DNA of 64,000 nt from Moniliophthora roreri (GCA_001466705.2 LATX02000182.1:558001-622000); one strand, 5' to 3'. Shown: positions 1-11,576, counted from the stretch's first letter. Program-made: numbers and translations. The notes: generated from the sequence alone by a model not told the origin.

Positions 1-1345
1 GCAATACAGACAGTCCATTAAAGCCTTATCTGTTACTTGCATGTCGAGGTCGAGAAATGAAAGGCGACAACCGGACCGTAATATAAGATCGACAAAGGGC
101 ACCTCTGCTAGCTGATCAAACCCATGGATGCCTGCACCGTCTAGCGCAGAGACGGCGAGATGTGATAATGCGGGAGTGGTGATAGTTTTGAAAAAACCCT
201 TCCAGGCCGCCAAATGATGTGAGGGATCACTACCTTCGGAACCGTAGAGACCGAGTTGTACATCGAGCTCGGTAAGGTGTTGCCATACCTGCGTCGGCGC
301 ATCCATATTTCCGAAGGTAGCCTCAAACGGCGCACTGAGGTGGAGTGCACATTTACGGAGAGATCGACATGTATACGCGAGTCTGTGAATTATCTGTATT
401 GGATTCACAAATGTCATAGGAGGGAAAGTTGTTGGATTAAAACCTAGGTTGAGGCCTAGGCTAAGCTCTGTCAATACCTCCCAGTGAATAGGAAGTATCA
501 GAGGGTCGACTCTTTCGAACCGAAGTTGGAGCACGCGAAGTGATGATGCACCTGTGATATCGAAAAGAGGATAGTTACTTCCAATCTGTCCCTCCCAAAT
601 CTCCGTAAGCTCAATGACGTTGTTCTCCAGAGAAAGGGAATGCAAAAGAGGTGCATCGCCAGCCTTCGCTTGTAAAGGCAGCAATACATTGAGGGGAAGG
701 CGATGGAAGTAAAGGGATTTCCACTGAGAAGAGTAGCACGATAATATGTCCGAAAACTGGGAGTAGATGATGGCCAACTCTTCTCTTACTTTTCGAGGTA
801 TGGGTGGGGTATGTTGCAAAAAGAAAGAGACGTGAAGTGGTACAGACCGAGCCCTCTCCAACCACAGTTTCAGTCCTTCCATTCGACCCAAAGATAAATT
901 TCGAAATTCTTCATCAATAGTGTATCCAATCAACGTCGGAAAGACAAAATGAATAGCTCTCCACAGCCGTGGAGTGGTGAGCGCAATCTGGCGCCATGAG
1001 CGACAGATGGCGGTCAGCAATAAAGGTGCTTCCCCAGTACTGCACGCAGGAAGTCGATTGGTTGGAAGACATTGCAAGAAGACTTCTGCAATGATGTCCC
1101 GAGGAATTCGACGTGCAGGGGATAACAAGGCACGATGACTGTCGATAAAGCTCTGGAGCTTGTCTCGTTTGGCCTGGAGCTGAGATATCTGCTCGTTCAG
1201 TAGCCGAACTTCATCCTCCGGTTTCTGAACGAGCTTTCTGACCTCTTCAAGCTCGTCAGGCGAAGGGGCGTAATTGGTCTGAAGAAGGTAGTTGAAACGC
1301 GATTGACCGAAACTCTGTACACTGGGCGTTATTGCTTCATTTTGC
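1..1345 (-). CDS. F-box-like / leucine-rich-repeat protein, partial
   Basis: An open minus-strand frame runs from about 1345 off the left edge of the window, so the C-terminus is missing. It starts with a coiled stretch (repeated Glu/Leu/Lys and a Q-L-Q-A-K-R-D-K-L segment) and then a module typical of Agaricomycete F-box-like proteins: P-R-R-I-P-R-D-I-I-A-E-V-F, then an I-C-R-S-W-R-Q-I-A-L-T-T-P-R-L-W block near 961-1020, followed by leucine-rich-repeat-like strands (LHSLSLENN, LRVLQLRFE, LTELSLGLNLG). In this family the F-box region docks to SKP1 in an SCF ubiquitin ligase and the repeats select substrate; that role is inferred. The start is uncertain: no in-frame ATG lies between the upstream stop near 1400 and the coiled stretch, so a short first exon is probable. 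These proteins form very large, fast-evolving families in mushrooms. Confidence 0.75.
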
Positions 1346-1748
1346 CAGAGTGCTTTGAACACGCACCATTTTATTAATTTAGTGAAGGCCCTCGTTCAAA
1401 GCAAAAGTACTGTATGGGGTCCTCGTGGGTCGAATGGTCAAAAGTGTAACATCATGAAGCTTCCATTCTCGGCCTTCTTCGACGTCTTCTTCAGCGCCAT
1501 TATCAGCGCGCGAGGCGAATGGGTCCATACGATGATTGGATTCAAAGCCTTGGGTCGGGCTGCCTGCCAGCGAATAGTAGGACGAAATAATTGAATCGGC
1601 AGCAAGTTGGCAGATAGGAGAATGCAGCCAAGTTTTAGGCTAAATCCAAATTTTCGCTTTACCAAATATTTCTTCCAAGGCCTCGGGACCTGGATAGCCC
1701 TTTCATTCCTTTATTCAAACAAGTTCGACCGGCTGTCTGACCCCTGCG

Positions 1749-2594
1749 ATGTTCGACTCAACTGCAGTAAAGTCAATTCTTCTGTTCTCCCTCTACTACG
1801 CTTCTGTCGTTTCTGCCGCTGTTTTTACAGTCGGTGTTGGGAAGGATGAAACAACTGGGTACGTCCTGGTACAATACTTTCTCAATGAATCATATTCTTA
1901 TTTTTCTTGCGTTTTTTAGGCGAAAGGGCATCGGTTTCGACCCTTCGGTAATCATGCCATCTGCTGGTGACCAGATTGTTTTCGAATTTAGAAGTGGAGT
2001 CCATAGCGTCGTCGGTGAGTTTGACTACGTATACGTTACTGCTTTAGTCAGCGGCTCAATCTCTGTACTAGAGTCCACATTCGAAGATCCCTGCACACCG
2101 AAACCGGGAGGTTTCAACGGTGGTGTCCATACGGTGTGTGTCTTTTCCTTCATCGGATTTTCGGTTCCCCGCTGACTTCTAGTGGAATAGGTTGCAGATG
2201 ATCTTGACGTAGATGCAACGGGGTTGCCGACTGTAACACTTCTAGTGAATGACAGTCAACCGCTATGGCAAGTCTTTTGAAGTTCGCTCAAAAACAAGGA
2301 TTCTAAAGTCATGTCAGGTTCTTCGACCAGGCCGGTGGGAAATGTTACCTAGGAGGTGTACTCGCCGCAAACCCAACTAGCTCCCAAACTGCCGCTGGTT
2401 TCAAGGAGAACGCTTCGAAAGCTGGATCAGCACCCGTCAATGCCACTAGCACCTCCAGTAACACACCGGCTCAGACAGCTCCAGCTTCTTCCCCAAACAC
2501 CAATTCCAATTCAGCTGTAGGTTTCGTTCTTGATCGCGTTGTGGCATCGGCGCTAGGCCTGGGGTTACTTGGAATGGTAACAGGGATCTTCTGA
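1749..2594 (+). CDS. Cupredoxin-like, serine-rich secreted protein with GPI-type C-terminus
   Basis: Five exons can be joined in frame. The protein opens with a signal peptide (M-F-D-S-T-A-V-K then a hydrophobic run ending S-V-V-S-A-A), continues with F-T-V-G-V-G-K-D and the P-S-V-I-M-P-S-A-G-D-Q-I-V-F-E-F strand pair of fungal extracellular cupredoxin-like proteins, then the D-P-C-T-P-K-P-G-G-F-N-G-G loop, a Ser/Thr/Asn-rich linker, and a hydrophobic tail ending G-L-L-G-M-V-T-G-I-F suggestive of GPI attachment. Introns are 1859-1919, two more near 2014-2070 and 2134-2190, and a GC-AG intron at 2268-2317. The usual copper ligands are largely replaced: the region that normally holds Cys, His-Cys and Met reads W-F-F-D-Q-A-G-G-K-C-Y-L-G-G-V. 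It is therefore probably a non-copper wall or surface protein; its role is unknown. Confidence 0.8.
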
Positions 2595-3634
2595 GTTGAA
2601 CATGAGATTTACTTGGACATATTCGATTTCTCCTTGCACGGACAGATTTCGGAATATACGTAGACATTCTTTTATGCGAATTATCGTATAATATTGGTAC
2701 TTATAATAGGTCATAATGGTGAAATGGTTATACCCGTGTAGTGTGAGAAATCGTGCTTTCTCTTGAACTATCACCTTGGCTAAAAGGTAAATTCTCCTTG
2801 ACATCCGACCCATTCACTGCCTTCAAAACCTCAGAGACTCAATTGTTGACCGCTTCAACCTATACTTCTTTTTTCGAGTTATCGGAACACTCAAACTCTC
2901 GCAGATTCTTCTCGTCGATATCCAACTTGGTCTTTACCTGATCAATTGGCAACTCATGAACTGACACCGTCCTCTAGCGCGTCTTAGGGGCGGTTTGACT
3001 TCGTACTTGAACGTTGAACCAGTGGTTTTGTCGGCAGTGAAAGTCGAATTTGTATCGCCAATGCTGGGATTCCGCCGCTACTTTGAATGATGGATACGAA
3101 AAGGGTGGATGACATGATCTTTTAAAAGGTTCAACTCGTCGAGAGGTCACAGTCCGAGTAAACGGTCGGGAGGGTGTCGACCAATACATTCGTCGGCTTG
3201 GCAAGGTGCGTACGGCGTGCACATACTTTAAAACATTCTGCTAAACAGATCGTTGTAGTCGGTAATAACGGTTTCGTCTGGACTCTAAGTTGCCTGTGAA
3301 CCTAGCTCTTCATCGCGAGGGGCAACACTTTGGTACCCTTTCGAGGCCCACCATCTGCAGCCTTGAGCCAACTGGTAACACGACGGTGTCCCGCTGATTC
3401 CAATCTGGAATCACCGCATATAATATGTGTGGATCCCCCATGAGAGTCCAAGGAGAACTAGCATGGTGTACTGTATAGTCGCTGTCACGATCTCCAGCCC
3501 CATCTGTCGATGTATTCATGGACGATGGCAGCCATCTCATCGCGGCAACATTAACCATTTTTAATGTCCTATATCATCCCAGAGGTCAGTGTCTTTGTTT
3601 CGTTCACAACAATCCTTTATCTGATTCTCAAGTC
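2595..3634. other. Gene-poor interval
   Basis: No gene is recognised between the cupredoxin-like gene and the dehydrogenase pseudogene. The plus strand at about 2980-3560 has short stretches of protein-like composition broken by stops in every frame, which could be a decayed gene, but no family was recognised. Confidence 0.4.
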
Positions 3635-4099
3635 ATGAAAGCCATTGTGTCGACGTCGGAATATCGACCAAAGGACGTTGATATCCCTTCCCCAAGAAGC
3701 GGAGAATTTTTGGTTTAAAGTAGAGGCCGTGGCTCAGAATCCAGCAGACTGTAAGTATTCTACGAGTCTCCCGTTGGGTACTTGACTCATATCTAGTGTG
3801 TAGGGAAAAATCTTTCCTTGGTACCGGAAGGTCATATACTCGGATGCGACTTCTCGGGAACAGTCCATGAAATTGGTTCAGACGTGGATGAAGAGCTAAG
3901 ATATGTCGGAGAGTGTGTTTCAGGATTCGTCCATGGAGATGCAACTCGAAATGGAGCATTCGCAGAATTCGTCGTCGCCCTGGCTGACCTCTTCATTCAC
4001 CTGCCCGATGAAATATTCTTTGGAAATGGTGCTGAACTGGCACTTGCATCTATTACAGCTTGTCTCAGTCTCTATCAAACACTTGATCTCCCCATACCT

Positions 4100-4107
4100 T
4101 TCGATGC
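4100..4107. repeat. hAT target-site duplication, left copy
   Basis: TTCGATGC directly abuts the left TIR and is repeated exactly at 4412-4419 after the right TIR. Removing the element and one copy restores an uninterrupted reading frame across the site. Confidence 0.9.
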
Positions 4108-4411
4108 TAGTGATGTTGCGGGCTCGGCTCGGCTCAAAGCCCCAGGCTTAGGCCTGGCTTGAGAGGGCTCAGGCTCACCAAACATTGAGCCCGAGCCTTG
4201 AGCCGCCAGAAGCCCGAACCGCCAGAAGCCCGAGCCGTAGGCAGGGCCCGGCTTAGGCCAGGGCTTTTGGGTATCACTTGCCTACAGCCACGGGTTGCAC
4301 TTTCCATCATATCGTCTAGGGCTCAAGCCCCGGGCTTAGGCTTTCAGAAATGTGAGCCCCGGCTCGGTCAGGTCTGGCTTCAGGGCTTGAGCCGAGCCCC
4401 CAACATCACTA
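4108..4411. mobile_element. Non-autonomous hAT-type MITE, 304 bp
   Basis: A short element with near-perfect terminal inverted repeats. The left end reads TAGTGATGTTG then CGGGCTCGGCTC; the reverse complement of the right end reads TAGTGATGTTG then GGGGCTCGGCTC, one mismatch in about 23 bases. It is flanked by an exact 8-bp direct repeat, TTCGATGC, at 4100-4107 and 4412-4419. An 8-bp target duplication with TIRs beginning T-A-G-N-G is the signature of the hAT superfamily. The interior is rich in GGCTT/GAGCC motifs, contains a tandem pair of a 13-base unit near 4203-4235, and encodes no transposase, so it would depend on an autonomous element elsewhere. It sits inside a coding exon of the dehydrogenase-like pseudogene and brings in-frame stops. 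Confidence 0.9.
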
Positions 4412-4419
4412 TTCGATGC
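4412..4419. repeat. hAT target-site duplication, right copy
   Basis: Second exact copy of TTCGATGC, immediately after the right terminal inverted repeat of the MITE. Confidence 0.9.
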
Positions 4420-5180
4420 GCCACCCTCATCACCTCCAGGCCTTGTTGTCTGGTCTGACTCTACCTCTGCAGGCCGATACACTATCCAACTCGCCGAATT
4501 TGTAGGTCTACATATTGCTGTAACTGCGTCAGCGAGGCAGCCCGATTATCTCAAAACTCTCGGAGCTGACCAGATTTTCGACTATTCAGACTCTTTTGCG
4601 GACCGAGACATCTTCGAAGCTACTGGAGGCAACGTATACCATGCAGTAGATTGCTGGAGCGAAGGCATGTCGCCGTACCAAGTCAGCAAGTCCCTTAGTT
4701 TCGAGCATGGTAGGATTGCTACCCTGCTTCCCTATGAAAGCAGAAAGAAAGGAATAGAGACGAGTCTTGTTTCTGCCTATACCGTCTTTGGGAAGGTGTG
4801 TGCTTCTCCTTTACCAGGCTCACTAAATCTCAAGTTCGATTTGTGACTAACAGGATGTTGTTTTCCAAGCCCCGCAGATGCTATGGTTGCATCTAATGCG
4901 AATGGTTACGCAAAATTCATTTCGAGGTTGCTGGCGGAAGGGAAACTCAAGTTTGGTCCAGTCAAGGTGTTTCCTCACGGTCTAGAGAGTGTTGTCGATG
5001 GGATGGAACACTCCCGTCTGGGTAAGGTGAGAGTTTGGATATCGCTATCAGCGGAGGTATTATACTTATCAGAGTTTCACGTAGCTTCATGCAGGGAAGA
5101 CTATCGCAGGTAGTGGTATTGGCGCGCCCATTAACGTGTATGGATATCACTCCGTGATCTTTGGTACTATCAGGGTCTAA

Positions 5181-6221
5181 TACCTATGTGTAGACCTAAA
5201 ATTCCCGAATCAGCCGGATGGGAGTTGAAACCCCCATGCCACGTGGCGTTCATCATTCTTCCTCAACGTTCAGGAGTGAGAACCCATGATTCCTGTCATC
5301 TAGCCATCAAGGCGTACGCCACATCCTTGGAGTATTTGGTGACTCGCGTTGGATCGCGTTTTCAATGACGTTTCAGTTTCGCGTCGTGGAGGCCGAAGCA
5401 GGCGCCGGCCTGAGCAGGGCTGTTGCTTTTCCCGGTGTGCGCGCTTCTATTATTCCAATCGTCGTACGAGAACTAATATTAAGCTTCGTAGACTCGAAAG
5501 ATGATTTCCCGGTGGGCATGGCGTCCCGCTTCGGGAACCATTGTGACAGTGAGAAATAGGGTACTGTTCTGGACAGGTCACGGATGGCTCAAGTGGAAGA
5601 AGTCTGGAGCCATCACCATATGGGATTGAGGCACGGTGCATCATGCTTCAGGCAGAAAAGTGAGGCCGGTCGAAAATTGGTCGGTGCTAAAAATAGAACA
5701 AATTTTCGGTGCGACATTAAGTTGCGGTGCTTTCTTCAAATGCCTCGGTCTCCTCAATGACAAGGCTTATGGTCTCACTAGCAAGCTTGACGTCGGTATA
5801 TTCGCTGTCGATATCGGATTGCTCCAACCAATTGCAAGCGAGTACTACGGTACAATATACCTGGACGGTGGAACGAAGCTTTGAGGTTTTGAGAATCTTT
5901 AACATGCTAGGTTCCGATTTCTGCGCAGGCACCGCAAGCGAGAATGCCTACTTCATCAGAATTTAGACCTCGGGTGGACGAATCAAACACAAAGCGTTCC
6001 CCGACGAGACAAAGCGGACAGGCAGTGTCATCGTAGTCCTAGGGATGAGGGAGCACCTCGTGCTCCCCAGCATATCATTCTGGATTAATTCTGGATCCAC
6101 ATGGCACGTGCCGGGATGCGATAACAGTTTTGTATTAGCTTCCAATCTGGCTATAAATGACACCCTATCCGCGGAGCTAAACCCCCGTTGGCCCCACCCA
6201 TCCTCCCACCCACTTCCTACG
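5181..6221. other. Intergenic interval upstream of the peptide transporter
   Basis: No gene recognised. Short ORFs around 5640-5960 on both strands overlap each other and match no family known to me. The distal part is the promoter region of the POT gene. Confidence 0.4.
6150..6157 (+). promoter_or_regulatory. Possible TATA element of the peptide transporter gene
   Basis: The string CTATAAAT lies about 70 bp upstream of the ATG at 6222, a plausible distance for a fungal TATA element given a short 5' leader. This is sequence resemblance only. Confidence 0.35.
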
Positions 6222-8817
6222 ATGGCTGGCATCGCTCAAGTCGAAGCTCTCGAGATCGCTGCTGAAGGCCACGTGAAGGAACACGAATTCAAGGACGAGA
6301 AGGCATCCATCCGCGATTCGTCCTCGCTGGAGCATGTCCTCGATGGTATCCATGACGGTCTCGAGTTTCCTACTGAGGAAGAGAAGTTGACGCTTAGGAG
6401 GGTGGCAGATCTTATGCCATGGAACGCTTATCGTGCGTGATCACGTTAATGATACTGTCTCAAAAGTTCACTCCCTCTCCATATAGTTATTGCCATCGTC
6501 GAGATGGCTGAACGATTCTCAGTGAGGCTATTTCAGGTCCGATTTGAGCCCGGCTAACGGATGTCGAATAGTTCTATGGTTGCAGTGCTGTTTTTGTACG
6601 TTTTCGCATTTACTAGATATACACAGAGTTCTGACCAGTCCGAAAAGACCAACTTCATACAGCAGCCTCTGCCTGAGGGCTCTCATACTGGTGCTGGCTT
6701 TACAGATGGTCAGTCAGGTGCCTTGGGTCTCGGACAGAGGGCATCAACTGGTCTCACGACCTTCTACCAGTTTTGGTACGTGTGAACATGTCATTCACGT
6801 CAACGCTTGATAATTGACCTATGGTATTTAGGTGTTATGTGACTCCTCTGCTGGGAGCATACATTGCAGATGAAAAGCTTGGCCGCTACAATACCGTCTG
6901 TCTCGCGGTGTTTATCACCTTGATTGGTCATATCTTACTGGTTGTTGCCGCTCTCCCTGGGGTGATTGAGCACAAGGGTGCTGTCGGTGCATTTGCCGTA
7001 GCACTGGTCGTCATGGGGCTTGGAACGGGAATGTTTAAGGTGTGTATATACCAATACCATGGAGGACAACATTGACATCGCATACGATGTAGTCGAACAT
7101 CTCTCCATTAATCGCCGAACGTGCGTACATACTGCCTTACTCGTCACCAAGGAAGACGTTGACACTTCTTTGACCATTTAGAGTACAGACGTACTAAGCC
7201 TTTCATCCGCACTGAGAAGAGCGGAGAGCGTGTCATTGTGGATCCGGCTCTCACAATAGCTCGAGTGTACATGGTAAGCATAGAAGCTGTGTTGTGGATA
7301 CGATTTACCGACTTTTCCACGTAGTATTTCTACCTATTCATCAATGTTGGTTCTTTGATTGGCCAGATTGGAATGGTGTACTCCGAGAAAGTAAGATATC
7401 GCCAACTTGTTGGTTGCTTTCCTCTAACCATTCCGCCATTCTTCCCATAGTATGTCGGCTTCTGGCTCGCATATACTCTTCCCACCATTGTTTTCTGCTT
7501 GTGTCCGCTTGTTCTGTGGGCAGGCAGAAACCGCTACGTTCGGTAAGTTCTCAAAAAACGATACTGCTCACTTGCTCATTTTTTTGCCTTTATAGGGCTC
7601 CACCAACGGGCAGTGTCACAGCTTTAGCTATGCGTTTATGGGCTTTAGCCTCCAAGGGCAGATGGTCACTCAACCCTGTTACGACTTGGCGTCAGCTGCG
7701 TGCCGATGACTTCTGGGAAAACGTCAAACCCAGCAAACTTGGCGACAGGAAACCAACCTGGATGAACTTTGATGATCAATGGGTCGACGAAGTCAACCGT
7801 GGATTCAAGGCTTGTGCTGTATTCGCTTGGTATCCTATTTTCTGTGAGTTCAGTTCCTTCGTAAGTATGAAAACATGCTAAAATTGACTCGTGTAGGGCT
7901 GCCGTATAACCAGATCAACAACAATCTTATCTCTCAAGCCGCAACTATGACCCTTCATGGCTTCCCCAACGATGTGCTCTCCAACATCGATTCGTTCATC
8001 CTCATCATCTTCATTCCCATTTTCGACCTTTTGGTAAATCGAACGCAATTCATTAGATGGATCTTGCTGATATATTATTACTACTCAGCTCTACCCTGGC
8101 CTCCGACGCGCTGGAATCAAGTGGACTTCGTTGAAGAAGATTACTTCAGGTTTCTTCACTGGTGCTGCTGCAATGGCCTGGGCCGCAGGTAGATCAATCG
8201 CCGTTGACTCATGGGCATAATCCATGGAACTGACCGCGCTCTTCAAGTTATCCAGCATTATATCTACAAGACCAATCCCTGTGGCTACTTTGTCTCAACT
8301 TGTAAAGACGCTGGTGGCAACGCTATTGTGTCATCCCTCAATGTGTGGACTCAAAGCGGATCGTACATCCTCATTGCCTTCAGGTATGGTTTAAGGTTCT
8401 ACATCAGTTTCCAGTGCTGACTGGTTGGTCTCATACAGTGAGATCTTTGCCTCAATCACTGGACTTGAGTATGCTTTCACCAAAGCTCCGACAAACATGA
8501 GATCTCTCGTCATGGCCGTCTTCTTGTTCACGTCGGCCTTGGCTTCTGCATTGGGAGAAGCGCTTGTTGGTGCGTACTGTTATACATACGCTCAAGAAAT
8601 AGTGGACGGAACATCTTACTTGCTTTTATCATATACAGCACTCTCCGAAGACCCTCTCCTCGTGTGGAATTACGGTTCCATGGGTGTCCTCGCCGCCGTT
8701 GCTGGTGTCTTCTTCTGGTTCTCCGTGCGTGACCTCGACAAGCAGGAAGACAAACTCAACAGCATCGGGGCCGACCATGCTGCTCAAGTTGTGGCACACG
8801 GTGATGAAAAGGCTTAA
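6222..8817 (+). CDS. PTR2-type proton-coupled oligopeptide transporter (POT family)
   Basis: A multi-exon gene for a twelve-helix proton-dependent di/tripeptide transporter of the plasma membrane. After an acidic cytosolic N-terminus come the family landmarks in order: L-R-R-V-A-D-L-M-P-W-N-A-Y, I-V-E-M-A-E-R-F-S then F-Y-G (the ExxERFxYYG-type motif of helix 1), T-T-F-Y-Q-F-W, P-L-L-G-A-Y-I-A-D-E-K-L-G-R-Y (motif PxxGAxxAD), K-S-N-I-S-P-L-I-A-E-Q, F-Y-L-F-I-N-V-G-S-L-I-G-Q (FYxxINxGSL), W-L-P-Y-N-Q-I-N-N-N, and the late helix block S-E-I-F-A-S-I-T-G-L-E-Y-A-F-T-K-A-P. Small introns separate nearly every block, for example between E-R-F-S and F-Y-G. The C-terminus is charged and cytosolic. 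No frame break was seen. Peptide uptake for nitrogen nutrition is the known family role; substrate details cannot be read from sequence. Confidence 0.93.
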
Positions 8818-9044
8818 ACGACGTATCTTCATCGGATTTCATGGGATTTACTTCTTGTTGTATGTAGCCAATAAGTGCATTTTAATGTTGGGTTCACTTT
8901 CTTCTCTTCCCCACTTCCTATGGCACCATGAGGCTTGCGTGACTTTGCATATCTCAAGTGTTCATAAACGTTATATTTCGTGCGGATATACACGGTAGAA
9001 AATGCGTGTGTTTGAGAAAACGGACGGCAGTCATCAATTAAACT

Positions 9045-11576
9045 TCACTGGTCAATTCTAGTTCCATTCTGATCCATGCACCATTCTGGTCGAGCGCAAG
9101 GTGGCTGAGTCCCTGCAGGCTCATCTCCAGCATCCTTCAGCAACAAGGCGACGACACCGTGGGCCGGAACGTTATGAGCCGTGAAGTTGCGTACCGCAGT
9201 GCCGTTGTCGGTATGAGTCCACAGATCCTACATGTGGTAGATCAGAAAATGAAGACAAGATACGAAAAGCCACGATCCTTACCCGAACTGAGTACTGTCT
9301 TCCGGCACGAATCCATGGAGATTCCGTCAAAGTGAAGGACATGTCCGCAGGTTGGTCCAGGACGTTGATCTGGGAGACGTCGAACTGAGTCCTACTTTAT
9401 GCAAAGGAAGAGCTTGCATACCAGCATGAATACCGTCCCATTCTCACTCTCACCACTCCAATACTGTGCAGGGTGAACAGAGTCGAAAGTCCAATCGCGC
9501 TACGAAATGAAGATGACTGAAGAGCTGCATAGCATGATCGAGAGACATACATTGAATCCCCATCGGAACGGGGAGACGGCGGTACCAACCACATTGTCCT
9601 GGTTAATTGCTATGATCTCCGTGTTCTTGAAAACGGACAGCATCTCGTCCGTTACTGTTGGTAGCTGAAGTGACGTTAGTGGAAACTGTTCCAACGCAAC
9701 AGGGGCGTACATACATTAGTTCCCTGTTACGAATAGCCGTCAGTAAGATGGCGAGCTACTGAAATCTGAAGAAGAGCTCACAATAAGTAACGGAGATTTC
9801 AGGAAAGCCCAAGCGGTGAAATGGGTTTTCGCTTCTTCAAAGTTGAGACCCTCGTTCCCTACTTCCAACTGAAATGAGGATGAGGAGGTAATTCATTGTC
9901 GAATATGTATTTTGACCCACGATATCCATGTCATTATGGCCATAAAAGTCTGAAGCCCAAGTGATGAAGGAATTCCTAAAGTAAGCGGTTCAGCTCAAGA
10001 ATGCTGACAAGTGAAAGGGGTACCAACTCGTTGATAATACTAGTGATAGCCGTCCATCCTTGCCCTACATCATCAGTCGACTAGTGTGGCGATACGAGTT
10101 GAGCCGATAGAAAAATGATGCATTGCGTAGTGTCCTCACCCTCCAAGATTGACCGAGTCGTCTACCCCAAAGCCATGGTTGCTCCTGAGCGAACATTAGT
10201 TGAAATAGCCCAGGAACAGACGAACCCACTTACTCTTCCCCACTGACACAGGGAAAACAAAATGGGTTCTCTCCCGGTTTCTTTTGCAAGATCGGCAATC
10301 GCATCTGCCATACGGGTAAACTCTATCATTTGGTTCGTCAGGTGTGTTAAATGGTCCGATCTGAGAACTGCGTACTTCCAACCATTCCCTCCTTGATCAC
10401 CTCGTCGAATGGCACTGTATTCAACGGTGTTAGCTCATTGCAGTGTGGCCCTGAGTGACCGGCTTACCGGCACAGTTATCGTATCTATTGGAAATTCAAA
10501 TGAGAACGCGAACCGTCTGATAAGGATGCACGCACTTCAGCAAATCAAAATTCCACTCTTCTCGGAACAACCTCAAGTCCCTGATAGTCAACAAGCGTCA
10601 AAACCACCGTTGTGAGCGAGTAATTCTTTTACCAACCTTGCCTCGTTCTGGTATGATCCGGGGTAGAGCTGACAGGTGAACCAACCGGAATCGCTGTACT
10701 GGAGGCAAAGTGAAGAGCTGGACAAGATTTGCAGGAGGAAGGTCTTACGATTCCTGCTTTTCTGAAAAGGATTCAGTGCGTTGGAGCAACGGAACAAGAA
10801 AGAACGTACAATCCCAACTGGTGTATTCTATCTGTAACGTTCCTCATCCCAGAAGGGAAACGCGTCGCATCTGTATGTAGATCTGAGTTTGCACAGTGAC
10901 TGGGGTCAAAAAGTTTACTCACTGACAACAATGTCGCCTGCAGCATTACGTTCCTTCTCAGGATAACAGTCATCGATGTTCATGTAGGTGAAACCAACGT
11001 CCTAAGAGTTGTAAGCACCTTGCATCAGACCTGAGTGCAGAAAAGCTTACCCGAAGTCCTAGGTCAACCAAGAGTTGAGCATTCTGCATGATTACAGTCT
11101 CATTGATATCACACTAGTGGTGAAATGAGCCAAAGACAGGGAAGCAAGTACTTGAGAGAACGTACATGGTATGCATTCCAAGCTAGCGGGTTTTATTTCA
11201 GAAGATGTAATAATAACAACAGGCGGATTGACATACTGTTGTAGCCCATGACTGCGAGCCTGTGTTAACAAAGATAGATCATTTTTGAGTGAACATAATG
11301 CTTACACGGAAGGCGTCCGACGCCATTGTCCAAAGCCTTCGTCGGTGGTGCCTTTGACACAAGCGAAAACCAAGATATAAGAGCAGCAATACTCAACGTT
11401 AAGAACGTCATTGCAATTGTCCGAGTAGTGATCACAAGCACGATTCCATCCCGAGCCGGACTACTCTTATAACCTCTGGGAGAACCGCTTGTAGTTCCCT
11501 TTTCGTCTAAAAAGGTACTATTCAGAGAAGACACTTCAGGAAGAGAAATACGGCTGCCGTACTCGTCGAACCACAT
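9045..11576 (-). CDS. GH27 alpha-galactosidase with N-terminal hydrophobic anchor
   Basis: A many-exon minus-strand gene. Joined exons give the GH27 order: M-G-Y-N-T-W-N-A-Y-H-C at the start of the barrel, [26 protein letters not shown] with the nucleophile Asp (exon junction near 10440-10500), S-W-R-S-T-D-D carrying the acid/base Asp, [22 protein letters not shown], and a C-terminal beta-sandwich ending near W-C-M-D-Q-N-G-T. The enzyme releases terminal alpha-galactose from oligosaccharides and galactomannan. Two starts are possible. From 11576 the protein has a roughly 50-residue hydrophilic N-terminus followed by a hydrophobic helix ([17 protein letters not shown]), predicting a type II membrane anchor; from the internal ATG at 11411 the same helix would be an ordinary signal peptide. 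Confidence 0.88.

Larger units (their letters stand above)
3635..5180 (+). pseudogene. Medium-chain dehydrogenase / trans-enoyl reductase-like pseudogene
   Basis: Across several exons the conceptual protein follows the zinc-independent medium-chain dehydrogenase (quinone oxidoreductase / fungal trans-enoyl reductase) order: N-terminal M-K-A-I-V-S, V-E-A-V-A-Q-N-P-A-D-W (exon junction 3750/3804), G-C-D-F-S-G-T-V, a cofactor-binding stretch V-W-S-D-S-T-S-A-G-R-Y-T-I-Q-L-A in place of the usual Gly-rich SSSVG loop, then L-G-A-D-Q-I-F-D-Y and a C-terminal G-L-E-S-V-V-D-G-M block. It is broken three times: one extra base near 3709-3716 makes a TAA at 3716-3718; a 304-bp transposon plus an 8-bp duplication interrupts the exon at 4108-4419; and the exon starting at 4854 joins in the wrong frame to the part at 4883. 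The C-terminus does not end in the expected family pattern. Such reductases often sit in secondary-metabolite loci, but nothing nearby supports that here. Confidence 0.8.
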
